From: JBBSDP01 sp038240605
GTDB taxonomy: Bacteria > Planctomycetota > Phycisphaerae > Tepidisphaerales > Tepidisphaeraceae
NCBI GenBank assembly: GCA_038240605.1
Contig: JBBSDP010000017.1
Span: 21,867-85,866 of the forward strand
Direction: 5' to 3'
DNA: 64,000 nucleotides
Shown here: piece by piece, positions 1 through 6,924 of the stretch
How the letters are laid out: each line of letters begins with the position of its first letter
Numbering within the stretch: position 1 is the first letter of the stretch
The notes under the pieces: generated by a model
Seen by the model: the letters and a program-made list of their open reading frames with translations, nothing else
What the model was told of the DNA's origin: nothing
Databases searched by the model: none
Made by a program: the position numbers and the translations under genes

Positions 1-1050
1 TTGAGCTTCGTCGATTTCGTGAAGTACGCCGCTCCGGTCGCCATTGCGGTGGACATCGTGACGTTCGTGATCTGCCGCTGGTGGTTTGCCGACGCCTTCG
101 CGGCATTCGGCGCTGCCGTGCAGAAGGAATTTCAACTTAAGACGCGCGCCGCCGCCCAGCTCGCGATGGTTGGCGCAGGCGGGTCCGGTGTCGCCGACTA
201 CGATGCCGCGGCGGCTCCCCCGCTGCCATCGGAAGAAGCCCCCTCGGAATCGGAACCCTTTTATTCTCCCGAGGCAAATGAAACGTCCGACGAGGAGCGC
301 CGCGCCTTCCGCCGGTCGTGGATCATCCTGATCGCGCTGATCCTGCTGCTGGTGACCCACAAGCAAACCGAGTCATGGCTCGGCCGGGCGTTTCACGCGC
401 CGCTGACGGAGAACAGCGGCGCGATCGTCCACGCCGCTGATGGTTCGGTGGTTTATGGGTTGCGGGAAGGGACGATGATGGTGGCCGCCGCCCTGGTGAT
501 GGGGTGCGCGGTCCTCCTGCTCCAGCGGGAGCGGGCACGCGAGCTGGTCGAGCGGCGCGTCGACTGGTGGACGCTTTCATTTTTCATGATGCTCTTCGCC
601 TCCGTCGGAACGTTGCAGGACACCGGCGTGACGGAGGTCATCGCCGCACGACTGAGCGGCGTCGGTGGCGGGCACAACGTCGTCATCCAGATCATCGGCT
701 GGGCCACCGGCTGGCTCAGCGCGTTCCTCGACAACGTTTTGGCCGTCGCGACCTTTATGCCGGTCGTCCACGACATCCGCGCCAAGGCGGGTGTGCCTTA
801 CTCATCGGCGATCTACTGGTTCATGCTCTTCGGCGGGACGTTCATGGGCAACATGACCATTATCGGTTCCACCGCGAACATCGTCGCCTGCGGGCTGCTG
901 GAGAAGCGCGGCCACGGCACGGTCAAATTTGGCTATTGGATGAAGATTGGATTCATAGTGAGTATCGTTTCAATGGTGGTGGCGACGGCGCTACTCCAGA
1001 TTCAATCGCGTTGGCTGCCGATGATGGATCCGCCGCGGGCAGGTTCGTAG
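1..1050 (+). CDS. ArsB/NhaD-type ion permease, 3' part (start lies outside the window)
   Basis: The frame is open from base 1, where the codon is TTG, so the true start probably lies upstream. The visible 349 residues carry several hydrophobic segments (about 8-25, 107-127, 158-178, 190-210, 225-255, 270-300, 315-335). A long Pro/Glu/Ser-rich hydrophilic loop lies at about 50-105. The stretches FMMLFASVGTLQDTGV, WLSAFLDNVLAVATFMPVV and GTFMGNMTIIGSTANIVA match the second half of the ArsB/NhaD/SLC13 ion transporter superfamily. That superfamily moves Na+, arsenite or dicarboxylates across the inner membrane; the substrate cannot be read from sequence. A PII-like gene follows 65 bases downstream, which suggests a regulated transporter unit. 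Confidence 0.75.
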   Translation: MSFVDFVKYAAPVAIAVDIVTFVICRWWFADAFAAFGAAVQKEFQLKTRAAAQLAMVGAGGSGVADYDAAAAPPLPSEEAPSESEPFYSPEANETSDEERRAFRRSWIILIALILLLVTHKQTESWLGRAFHAPLTENSGAIVHAADGSVVYGLREGTMMVAAALVMGCAVLLLQRERARELVERRVDWWTLSFFMMLFASVGTLQDTGVTEVIAARLSGVGGGHNVVIQIIGWATGWLSAFLDNVLAVATFMPVVHDIRAKAGVPYSSAIYWFMLFGGTFMGNMTIIGSTANIVACGLLEKRGHGTVKFGYWMKIGFIVSIVSMVVATALLQIQSRWLPMMDPPRAGS

Positions 1051-1115
1051 GTCGTCGTGCCCAGTCCGCCCAGGGCGGATTCAAGCAGCAACAGCAGCAG
1101 TAGACGGAGGTTCCC

Positions 1116-1454
1116 ATGCAGATGATCGTCGCGGTGGTGAAGCCCAATCGGATCGAGGCCGTTAAGGCGGCCCTCGTGCAACTCGGCATCCTGGGCATGA
1201 CTGCCATCGAGAGCAAAGGCTTCGCGCATCAGCTCGGGCACAACGAGCGCTATCGTGGCCCCAAGATGGATGCCGGGTTCGTGCCCAAGATCTGCGTGCT
1301 GGTCTGCGTCAAAGACAAAGAAAAAGATGCGGCGGTCAAGGCGATCAGCACCGCGGCGCGGACCGGCGGCGTGGGGGACGGAAAGATCTTCGTCCTGGAA
1401 GCGTCGGAAGTGATGCGCATTCGAACCGGGGATCGGGACGAAGCGGCCCTGTAA
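1116..1454 (+). CDS. PII-family signal protein lacking the T-loop uridylylation tyrosine
   Basis: The 112 residues match GlnB/GlnK length and fold from end to end: a MQMIVAVVKPNR start, the B-loop TGGVGDGKIFV and the C-terminal RIRTGDRDEAAL. PII trimers bind ATP/ADP and 2-oxoglutarate and control transporters and enzymes by inserting the T-loop. The T-loop here reads ERYRGPKMDAGFVPK, so the Tyr51 of enteric PII, the uridylylation target, is replaced by Met. The start ATG follows an AGACGGAGG ribosome site. The gene sits between an ArsB/NhaD-type permease and two small ORFs, including a two-helix membrane protein. The partner is therefore probably the permease rather than glutamine synthetase; that is inference. 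Confidence 0.85.
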   Translation: MQMIVAVVKPNRIEAVKAALVQLGILGMTAIESKGFAHQLGHNERYRGPKMDAGFVPKICVLVCVKDKEKDAAVKAISTAARTGGVGDGKIFVLEASEVMRIRTGDRDEAAL

Positions 1455-1480
1455 CGCCGGCGAGCACAGGTGACCCAGCG

Positions 1481-1717
1481 ATGAACGAAAACGCAAAATC
1501 CCCGGACGCGGACCCAGGCGTCGATGTCGCCGAGAAACTCCGTTACCTGATGGGAGACACCGGCGGACTTCACGAGTCCCTCGGCGGCTTCAAGATCGAG
1601 GTCTTTCACACCCGGGCGTTTCCGTGGGCCGGGGTGTTCAAAGTCTTGCTCGACCAGAATTTTCGCGTCTATATCACGCGGCGCAAGGCGGACGTTCGAA
1701 TTGAAGCCTCCCTTTGA
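1481..1717 (+). CDS. Small hypothetical protein downstream of the PII-like gene
   Basis: A 78-residue soluble protein starting 26 bases after the PII-like stop, with GTGACC just before ATG as a weak ribosome site. The N-terminal 15 residues are acidic and disordered-looking. The rest (EKLRYLMGDTGGLHESLGGFKIEVFHTRAFPWAG and onward) looks like a small alpha/beta fold ending in a basic RRKADVRIE strand. I do not recognise a family. Co-directional tight spacing suggests co-transcription with the genes on both sides. Confidence 0.55.
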   Translation: MNENAKSPDADPGVDVAEKLRYLMGDTGGLHESLGGFKIEVFHTRAFPWAGVFKVLLDQNFRVYITRRKADVRIEASL

Positions 1718-1733
1718 GGCGAAGGACCCAACG

Positions 1734-1958
1734 ATGTGGAAGCAATATCGAAAGACACTCATCCCCACCCAGCTCATGATCGTTACGATCTGTCTGATCG
1801 CGTTGTTCTACGCGAAGTTGCCGATGCGGAGCGTGCTGTTCTACTTCGCGGCCATGCAGCTCTTCGCGCTGGTCGGTGCGATGTGGGCGATCCGGCTTCG
1901 ACATAAGGTTGAGGCGGCCAAAAAGCGAAGAAATGGGATGCCGGACCTGCTGGTCTGA
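1734..1958 (+). CDS. Small two-helix membrane protein
   Basis: ATG at 1734 is preferred over the in-frame TTG at 1701, because GCGAAGGA lies 6-12 bases before it and the extra N-terminus would overlap the preceding gene. The 74 residues contain two membrane helices, LMIVTICLIALFYAKL and SVLFYFAAMQLFALVGAMWAI. They are followed by a basic cytoplasmic tail, RLRHKVEAAKKRRNG. No family is recognised. It could be a small accessory subunit of the permease at the start of the window, but only position supports that. Confidence 0.55.
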   Translation: MWKQYRKTLIPTQLMIVTICLIALFYAKLPMRSVLFYFAAMQLFALVGAMWAIRLRHKVEAAKKRRNGMPDLLV

Positions 1959-2054
1959 CCCTCGCGTACCTCGCCGCCATCAAATTCAGGTTCGATATTC
2001 CGGCCACCGTGAGCCGATAGAAGCGATGTGCCACTTAATTTTGACAATCCAGCA

Positions 2055-2363
2055 ATGGAACCAGTCGGGGATCTTTCCAACGGCAGCGCCGGGCCTGGCG
2101 TCAACGACCAGAAAGAGTCAGCCAAACGGGTCCGCGCCGTGATGACCAGGAAGATCGGAGCGGCGGCGATCGACGAAGCCGATGAGCTCCGCAAACTGGA
2201 ATCAGCGGAGGCCAACCGGCCGCAGGGGATCATGTTCCGATGTAGTCACCCCAACTGCAATGCCACCCAGCCAAGGGCCGGCCAGTGTGAGAAGTGCGCC
2301 CGCGCGCCCGTCCGGCTCATCAGCAATCGCGCTCAGAACCAGCGCGTGCGCTCGATCATTTAA
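2055..2363 (+). CDS. Small zinc-ribbon-like hypothetical protein
   Basis: A frame of about 102 residues from ATG 2055 (a GTG at 2028 is also in frame). The N-terminal two thirds are polar and probably helical (MTRKIGAAAIDEADELRKLESAEANRP). The C-terminal part has CSHPNCNATQPRAGQCEKC: two cysteine pairs, C-x4-C and C-x2-C, separated by nine residues, as in a small zinc ribbon, followed by a basic tail. The family is not recognised. The Cys spacing argues for a real gene, but codon evidence is limited. Confidence 0.45.
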   Translation: MEPVGDLSNGSAGPGVNDQKESAKRVRAVMTRKIGAAAIDEADELRKLESAEANRPQGIMFRCSHPNCNATQPRAGQCEKCARAPVRLISNRAQNQRVRSII

Positions 2364-2465
2364 TGCTGAGAACCCGGCATGGGTGCGCCGCGCATGCGCG
2401 CGGTGATCATTGCTGTGATTCCGGTTCCGGCACGTCTCGAGACAGCAAACGAATACGTCAGATGA

Positions 2466-2675
2466 AGCAATTCAGGCGATGTCGTCTGGATCGAGTTGCC
2501 CGGCATCGTTCAGACCAAGCGACGGCCAGCCATCGTCCTCTCATCCTCCACATACCACACAACCCGGCCCGACGTCATCGTCGGCTTGGTTGCAAGCCAG
2601 ACGTCCAAATCAAACGCACCCACCGATTTCCTCATTGAGGATTGGGACGCTGCGGGACTGCGACGCGCGAATTGA
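2466..2675 (+). pseudogene. PemK/MazF-family endoribonuclease toxin, broken at both ends
   Basis: The frame starting just after a TGA at 2463-2465 encodes GDVVWIELPGIVQTKRRPAIV, then VLSSSTYHTTRPDVIVG, then TDFLIEDWDAAGLR. This is the typical core of PemK/MazF-type type II toxins: the GD-x-V start, the RRPAVVLS strand and the D-W-x-A-G-L end. No start codon lies in this frame before the core. An ATG at 2462 is one base out of frame; dropping one base near 2468 would give MKNSGDVVW. The frame stops at 2673-2675 after LRRAN, so the usual C-terminal 30 or so residues are missing. It is therefore a frameshifted and truncated remnant. It is too short and startless to appear as a conventional gene. 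Confidence 0.7.
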
Positions 2676-2694
2676 GTGGTTTACCCGAGAAACT

Positions 2695-2943
2695 ATGGGT
2701 AAGATTTTCAGGATGGATTACGTGACGAAACATCCCGACGTGGTCAGCGGAACGCCGTGCTTCGCGAGGACGCGCGTCCCGGTGAAGTCCCTCTTTGACT
2801 GGCTCGCCAACGGCCACACGATCGATGAGTTTCTCGAAAACTTCCCCAGTGTCACGCGCGAGCAAGCGCAGGGCGTTCTGGACGTTGCCAACACGGAAGT
2901 CGCCGCCCGTGCTCGATATGCCGAGCCGGTGAAGTTGCGGTGA
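2695..2943 (+). CDS. DUF433 family antitoxin-like protein
   Basis: About 82 residues with the DUF433 pattern: ITxHPxVxSGTP (here VTKHPDVVSGTPCFARTRVPV), then SLFDWLANGHTIDEFLENFPSVTREQAQGVL. DUF433 proteins are small helical DNA-binding-like proteins usually paired with a DUF5615 PIN-like protein and regarded as antitoxins. A second ATG at 2713 (MDYVTKHPD) is an equally possible start. Its stop codon overlaps the GTG of the next gene (GTGA at 2940-2943), the standard coupling of such pairs. Confidence 0.8.
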   Translation: MGKIFRMDYVTKHPDVVSGTPCFARTRVPVKSLFDWLANGHTIDEFLENFPSVTREQAQGVLDVANTEVAARARYAEPVKLR

Positions 2944-3137
2944 AGGTGCTGCTCGACGAAAATATTCCGCACCAATTGCGGTTCGTACTCGAGGGTCACG
3001 AAGTCTTCACCGCTGCCTATTCCGGCCTGAGCGGTATTTCCAACGGACAGCTACTCGTCCAGGCAGCCCTCTTGGGATTCGCCGCACATATCACCTGCGA
3101 CAGGGGCATGGCAGACCATTGTCATCCCAACTGGTGA
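2940..3137 (+). pseudogene. DUF5615 PIN-like toxin, C-terminally truncated
   Basis: The GTG start overlaps the DUF433 stop. MKVLLDENIPHQLRFVLEGHEVFTAAYSGLSG, NGQLLVQAALLGFAAHITCDRGMA is the N-terminal and central part of the DUF5615 family, including the acidic DEN motif and the late TCDRG motif. Family members continue for some 40 residues after DRxM; here the frame runs into DHCHPNW and stops. The family match ends near 3110, where a fragment of an unrelated membrane protein on the other strand begins. The toxin is thus probably inactive while its partner is intact. Confidence 0.7.
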
Positions 3138-3379
3138 ATTCGCCCCCGCAGAGCGGCCAAAGGGACGCCAGTGTGGCGACGAGAATGACAGCCGTCGGCG
3201 CCCAGCGACTGATACGCGGCTCCACGACCGGTGGTCGAACGTCGCGCGCTTTGCGTGAAGCTGCGTTGGCTCGGTTCATATGGAGCAGGATCAGCGGCCC
3301 GATGAAAAATGCCGTCCATAATTCCGTCGCACCATTGAGCAGGCTTCGAGCCAGCTCGACCTGATTCAGTCGAGCGAGT
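3116..3379 (-). pseudogene. N-terminal stump of a TPR/TMTC-like membrane protein
   Basis: Read leftwards, the open frame gives LNGATELWTAFFIGPLILLH, then an ATG at 3279 followed by a basic stretch. A membrane helix WAPTAVILVATLASLWPL and the motif GGEFTSWDDN come next. A helix followed by G-x-F-x-x-W-D-D is the usual N-terminus of the large polytopic TPR (TMTC-like glycosyltransferase) proteins common in planctomycetes. Homology stops at DDN (about 3118), exactly where the DUF5615 remnant on the other strand ends. No further part of the protein is visible, so this is a fragment left by recombination. Confidence 0.45.
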
Positions 3380-3473
3380 CATGGAAGATATTCACTTGTG
3401 CGTTACGCGAGCGCGAGTCGGCCACGCTTTTCTATTGGGAATGACCAGCCGGTTGGGCTAAGCTCAGACAGCA

Positions 3474-3953
3474 ATGGAAGAAACGCTTCCACCCTCCACC
3501 GCGGAAGGCACCGGCTTTGAGCCGACGCGGGTGCGGCAGTTCACCGTCTTCCTGGACAACCGGGTGGGCCGATTGCAGATGCTGCTGCGCGCGCTCGAGG
3601 AAAGCGTCAGGCGGATCGTTGCCCTTTCGATCGAGGAGTCAGCGGAGACCGCATTGGTCCGCCTGATCTGCTCGGAGCCGGAACTCGCCCGCGAGGCGAT
3701 GCAGGCGGCGGGGTTCAGCTTCAGCGAGTCCGAGGTCCTGGCCGTCGAGCTGTCCAAGCGCAGCAAGCAGCCGTTAATCGACATCTGCTCGGCCCTGCTG
3801 ACGGCGGAGATCAACATTCATTACGCCTACCCTCTGCTGCTTCGCCCCCGCGGGCCGACGCTGGCGCTCTACGTTGACGATCCGACGCTCGCGGCGCAAA
3901 TCCTGATCAAGAAGGGGTTCGTGCTCGTCGGGGAGAGCGATCTGCGCAAGTAG
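3474..3953 (+). CDS. Tandem ACT-domain protein
   Basis: 159 residues from ATG 3474. After a 17-residue polar leader come two ACT-like units. One begins RVRQFTVFLDNRVGRLQMLLRALEE, at about 20-85, and the other covers about 93-155 (LIDICSALLTAEINIHYAYPLLLRPRGPTLALYVDDPTLAAQILIKKGFVLVGESDL). ACT domains bind small ligands, often amino acids, and dimerise. No catalytic domain is attached, so this is probably a stand-alone sensor. Similar free-standing ACT proteins occur in planctomycetes and related phyla; the ligand is unknown. Confidence 0.75.
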   Translation: MEETLPPSTAEGTGFEPTRVRQFTVFLDNRVGRLQMLLRALEESVRRIVALSIEESAETALVRLICSEPELAREAMQAAGFSFSESEVLAVELSKRSKQPLIDICSALLTAEINIHYAYPLLLRPRGPTLALYVDDPTLAAQILIKKGFVLVGESDLRK

Positions 3954-4006
3954 AGACGCCGGCCCGCTACAGAGAATCTCCAGTCTCACCCGATACTGCC
4001 AACAGA

Positions 4007-5011
4007 ATGTTTACCGGACCTGCCGTGCGGCAGACCATGAACGAGCCGACTCGGCATCGCGCCGCCATCTACGGCGCCGGCGTTGAACTGGAATGCTCGG
4101 TGCCATACGTGCGGCGCGAGATCCGCACGCTGTTTGGACCGTTCGCCGCCTACGCGCAAGCCGCACGATCGCAAGCCGCGCCCTGCGTCGGCACCGTGTT
4201 GCCCTACGATCATTCCGATGTCGTCAGGCACCTTTCTTCCAGCGCTACGATCATTTCGCAAACGCCGGATCTCGCTGAGATCTACCAGGAGGGAGAGCGA
4301 TTCTGGCTCGTTGACGACCGCTGGGGCGTTTGTGAATTGAACCTGCTGAAAGGGGTGTGGCGAAGCTGGGTGATCCCCGAACCCAAGCTCGACGCCTACC
4401 GATGCTCGGAGCTGGCCGTGCTTTGGCCCATGGCTCAACTGATGCGCGGCCGGGGCGTTCACCTCTTACCGGCGGCTTCGATCTCGCGCGATGGATGGGG
4501 CGCGCTGCTCATCAGCCCGTTCGGGCTGGGACCGGAGCTGCTCGCGCTGGTGCAGGCGGGTTATCAGCTCATCGGCCAGCGCTGGACCGCGATCCGTGAT
4601 GACCGGGAGGCGGTGACCTTGTTGCCCATCCCAGGCCGGGTCGAGCGTCCCACGTCACCGCGGCGTCAGCAGGCCATTGATGCCAGCGAAATGTGGGTCA
4701 ACCTGGCCGAAGGACGTCCGTGGGCAACGGCCCCGCGCGCCCAGTGCCAGGCCATCTTTGTGGCCGACCACGGCCGGCGGCCCAAAGCCCACCTTCGCGA
4801 GATCGAGACACTCGCAGCAGTGAGATTGCTGCGGCGAAACTGGCCAATTCCGGAGCTTCACCCGACCCGACGTTACGGGCCCCTCGCATCACGACTGGCA
4901 CAGTCGTGCCGCTGCCGTGAGGCGCAGCTCTCGCGCGATCCGCTGGATCTGCTGGCGCTCTTCGACGCGGTACGGAATGCCGACATGGTTTCCGCCGCCG
5001 CGGTGGCCTGA
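4007..5011 (+). CDS. HprK-like protein with a degenerate P-loop
   Basis: 334 residues from ATG 4007; ATG 4037 (MNEPTRHRAAIYGAG) is an alternative start. The central region SISRDGWGALLISPFGLGPELLALVQAGYQLIGQRWTAI aligns with the HPr kinase/phosphorylase-like fold. In that family the pattern is sRdGxgvLLxGxSGxGKTTLAxxLxxxGYxLLxDD. Here the phosphate-binding GxSGxGKTT has become SPFGLGPEL, with no Lys or Ser/Thr, and the following DD has become GQ. ATP binding by a Walker A motif is therefore unlikely. The first 150 residues resemble the unknown N-terminal part of HprK-related peptide-maturation proteins. Function is unknown. Confidence 0.5.
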   Translation: MFTGPAVRQTMNEPTRHRAAIYGAGVELECSVPYVRREIRTLFGPFAAYAQAARSQAAPCVGTVLPYDHSDVVRHLSSSATIISQTPDLAEIYQEGERFWLVDDRWGVCELNLLKGVWRSWVIPEPKLDAYRCSELAVLWPMAQLMRGRGVHLLPAASISRDGWGALLISPFGLGPELLALVQAGYQLIGQRWTAIRDDREAVTLLPIPGRVERPTSPRRQQAIDASEMWVNLAEGRPWATAPRAQCQAIFVADHGRRPKAHLREIETLAAVRLLRRNWPIPELHPTRRYGPLASRLAQSCRCREAQLSRDPLDLLALFDAVRNADMVSAAAVA

Positions 5012-5048
5012 CGGGCCGCCACTGTTCCAAAGCAAAATGTGAAAAGAA

Positions 5049-5071
5049 AGCCCGGCCGACAAGGCCGGGCT
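5049..5071 (-). terminator. Rho-independent terminator of the rplM-rpsI operon
   Basis: AGCCCGGCC and GGCCGGGCT form a perfect 9-bp stem with a GACAA loop. Read on the minus strand it is followed by TTTCTTTTC. It lies about 50 bases after the rpsI stop and also between convergent genes. Confidence 0.75.
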
Positions 5072-5120
5072 TGGTTTGGTTAAGTGTCGTCGTGGAGCGG
5101 AGTCCGCGCGCCGCGAAATA

Positions 5121-5573
5121 TTATCGCTTCGAGAACTGGAAGCGACGGCGGGCGCCACGCTGGCCGTACTTCTTCCGTTCCTTCATCCGGCTGTCACGGG
5201 TCAGGAAGCCGCTGTTGCGGAGCGGTGCTTCCAATCCGCTGTCGTACTTTAACAGCGCGCGGCCGAGGCCCATGACAATCGCTCCAGCCTGACCAGAGGG
5301 GCCGCCGCCATCGGCGGTGACCAGCACGTCCATCTTTCCGCCGGTGCTGGTTACTTCCAGCGGGCCGAAGATGGCCTTGCGATCGCGTTCGCCGGTGAAG
5401 TAATCGTTGAGCGTGCGCCCGTTGATCTCGATCTTGCCGGTACCGGGAGCAACGCGAACGCGGGCGACGGCGGATTTGCGGCGGCCGATGCCCCAGATAA
5501 AGGTGGGCTTGGCCTGCGATCCAGATGCATTGCTGGCGGTGGAAGTAGCGGTGGATGTGTCTTGTTCTGCCAT
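5121..5573 (-). CDS. rpsI: 30S ribosomal protein S9
   Basis: 150 residues. A Ser/Thr/Ala-rich leader of about 28 residues precedes the family core. The core shows GIGRRKSAVARVRVAPGTG, INGRTLNDYF, GGGPSGQAGAIVMGLGRALL and the basic end GARRRFQFSKR. The C-terminal Lys-Arg of S9 reaches the P-site tRNA in the ribosome. It is the second gene of the conserved rplM-rpsI operon, 60 bases after rplM, and is followed by a terminator at 5049-5071. Confidence 0.97.
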   Translation of the reverse strand: MAEQDTSTATSTASNASGSQAKPTFIWGIGRRKSAVARVRVAPGTGKIEINGRTLNDYFTGERDRKAIFGPLEVTSTGGKMDVLVTADGGGPSGQAGAIVMGLGRALLKYDSGLEAPLRNSGFLTRDSRMKERKKYGQRGARRRFQFSKR

Positions 5574-5633
5574 ACTCGTCGCTCTGCGTGTTGAAGTATC
5601 GATAGGCCTGACTAAGCGGATTCGTCGCGCACG

Positions 5634-6074
5634 TTACCGCAAGGTGGTCAGCTTCAGTTCCTGGGGCTGCTGGGCACTGTGCGGGTGCTCGCCTCCCTTG
5701 TAAATCTTCAGCTTGCCCAAAATGTTACGTCCCATCTTGTTCTTGGGCAGCATTCGACGCACGGCAAGCTCAACCACCTTCTCTGGATGAAGGGCGTTCA
5801 TCCGTTCGTAAGAGTAATGGTGATGCCCGCCGGGATAACGCGAATAGGTTTCGTATTGGATCACGCTGGCCTTGCGGCCGGTGACCTTGACCTTCTCGGC
5901 GTTGATGACGATCACGAAATCGCCGGTATCGACGTGAGGTGCGTAAGTCGGTTTGTGTTTGCCTTGAAGGATCATCGCGATCCGCGCGGCAAGCCGGCCG
6001 AGAACTTTGCCACTGGCGTCAACGACGTGCCAGTTGGCGGCAATTTCGCCCGGCTTGGGCATGTACGTGCTCAT
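5634..6074 (-). CDS. rplM: 50S ribosomal protein L13
   Basis: 146 residues, the normal length. The family motifs are all present: WHVVDASGKVLGRLAARIAMILQGKHKPTY, GDFVIVINAEKVKVTGRK, RYPGGHHHYSYERM, AVRRMLPKNKMGR and KIYKGGEHPHSAQQP. GAGGAACTT precedes the ATG. It opens the operon with rpsI; a consensus-like promoter lies at 6153-6180. Confidence 0.97.
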   Translation of the reverse strand: MSTYMPKPGEIAANWHVVDASGKVLGRLAARIAMILQGKHKPTYAPHVDTGDFVIVINAEKVKVTGRKASVIQYETYSRYPGGHHHYSYERMNALHPEKVVELAVRRMLPKNKMGRNILGKLKIYKGGEHPHSAQQPQELKLTTLR

Positions 6075-6152
6075 AAGTTCCTCGCGGGACCCGCAAAATC
6101 AAGCTCGTTTCCGTGCGGCGCCGCGGGAAGCGTCCGATCGGGGGAATCGGGA

Positions 6153-6180
6153 AGTTTATCGATAGCACGGATTGTGTCAA
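6153..6180 (-). promoter_or_regulatory. Sigma-70-type promoter for rplM-rpsI
   Basis: On the minus strand, TTGACA (6175-6180) and TAAACT (6153-6158) are separated by 16 bases. This places transcription start about 70 bases upstream of the rplM ATG. Confidence 0.6.
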
Positions 6181-6334
6181 GTTGCCGGGTGGCTGATCGC
6201 CTACCCGCAATTCCGCCGTTGGCCGCAAGTCCGGCGTGCTTTTGTGTCGGCCTGGATGTGGGTGACAATGCGTTGAAAAAAACTTCAGAAATCGGAAAGT
6301 TTTTTGTTTTCGCCTCTAGCCACGGTTGAGATGA

Positions 6335-6685
6335 GTGTTATACTCGCGCGCAGCGGAGTCGAATCGTGTCTGGCAGGTAAAAGAAATTCAGACGACTCCG
6401 AACCCGAACGCATTGAAATTTATTTTGACGGGGCGGGTGGTGCAACGTCCTTTGAGCTTTCAAAGCCTGGACGAAGCTGCCAGCTTTCCACCGGCATTAC
6501 AGTTACTTGCGATTCCCGGGGTGAGGAACCTGCTGTTCCTCAACGATTTCGTGACCGTCAACAAGAGCCCCGAGGCGCGCTGGCCGGACATTCGGCGCGA
6601 GGCGACGAGAATTCTGCAAAACCTAAAAAACGAGGATTTTCAGCAAAATGCGGGTTTTCCAAACCCCCCAACGAAACGCACGTAA
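6335..6685 (+). CDS. Nfu/NifU N-terminal-domain protein
   Basis: About 116 residues. The diagnostic stretch EIQTTPNPNALKFILTGRVVQ and, later, LQLLAIPGVRNLLFLNDFVTVNKSPEARWPDIRREATRIL match the Nfu N-terminal domain, which accompanies the iron-sulfur scaffold domain in Nfu proteins. The Cys-containing NifU C-terminal domain is absent, so this is a stand-alone N-domain protein. The only in-frame start before the domain is GTG 6335, and it lacks a clear ribosome site, so the start is uncertain. A strong terminator follows at 6717-6751. Confidence 0.75.
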   Translation: MLYSRAAESNRVWQVKEIQTTPNPNALKFILTGRVVQRPLSFQSLDEAASFPPALQLLAIPGVRNLLFLNDFVTVNKSPEARWPDIRREATRILQNLKNEDFQQNAGFPNPPTKRT

Positions 6686-6716
6686 TACCTCGTGCGAACT
6701 GTTTCTTCCCTCCTTG

Positions 6717-6751
6717 CCCCGTAGGTCTCACCCACGCCTACGGGGTTTTTT
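6717..6751 (+). terminator. Rho-independent terminator after the Nfu_N gene
   Basis: CCCCGTAGG and CCTACGGGG form a perfect 9-bp stem directly followed by six T residues (6746-6751). Confidence 0.85.
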
Positions 6752-6924
6752 ATTTTCCGAATTCGGAGCAGAACCTCCGATGATCCTCGCCGTTACGGCG
6801 CGTTCGTCTCCGCGTTCGTGCTGAACATGTTGAAGTAGACGTTAGCCAACACCTTTACCGCGGTAATCGGGGCCGGATCACGCAACCGGCCGATTGCAGA
6901 GGAGCGTCGGCTGGACGTGCTTCT

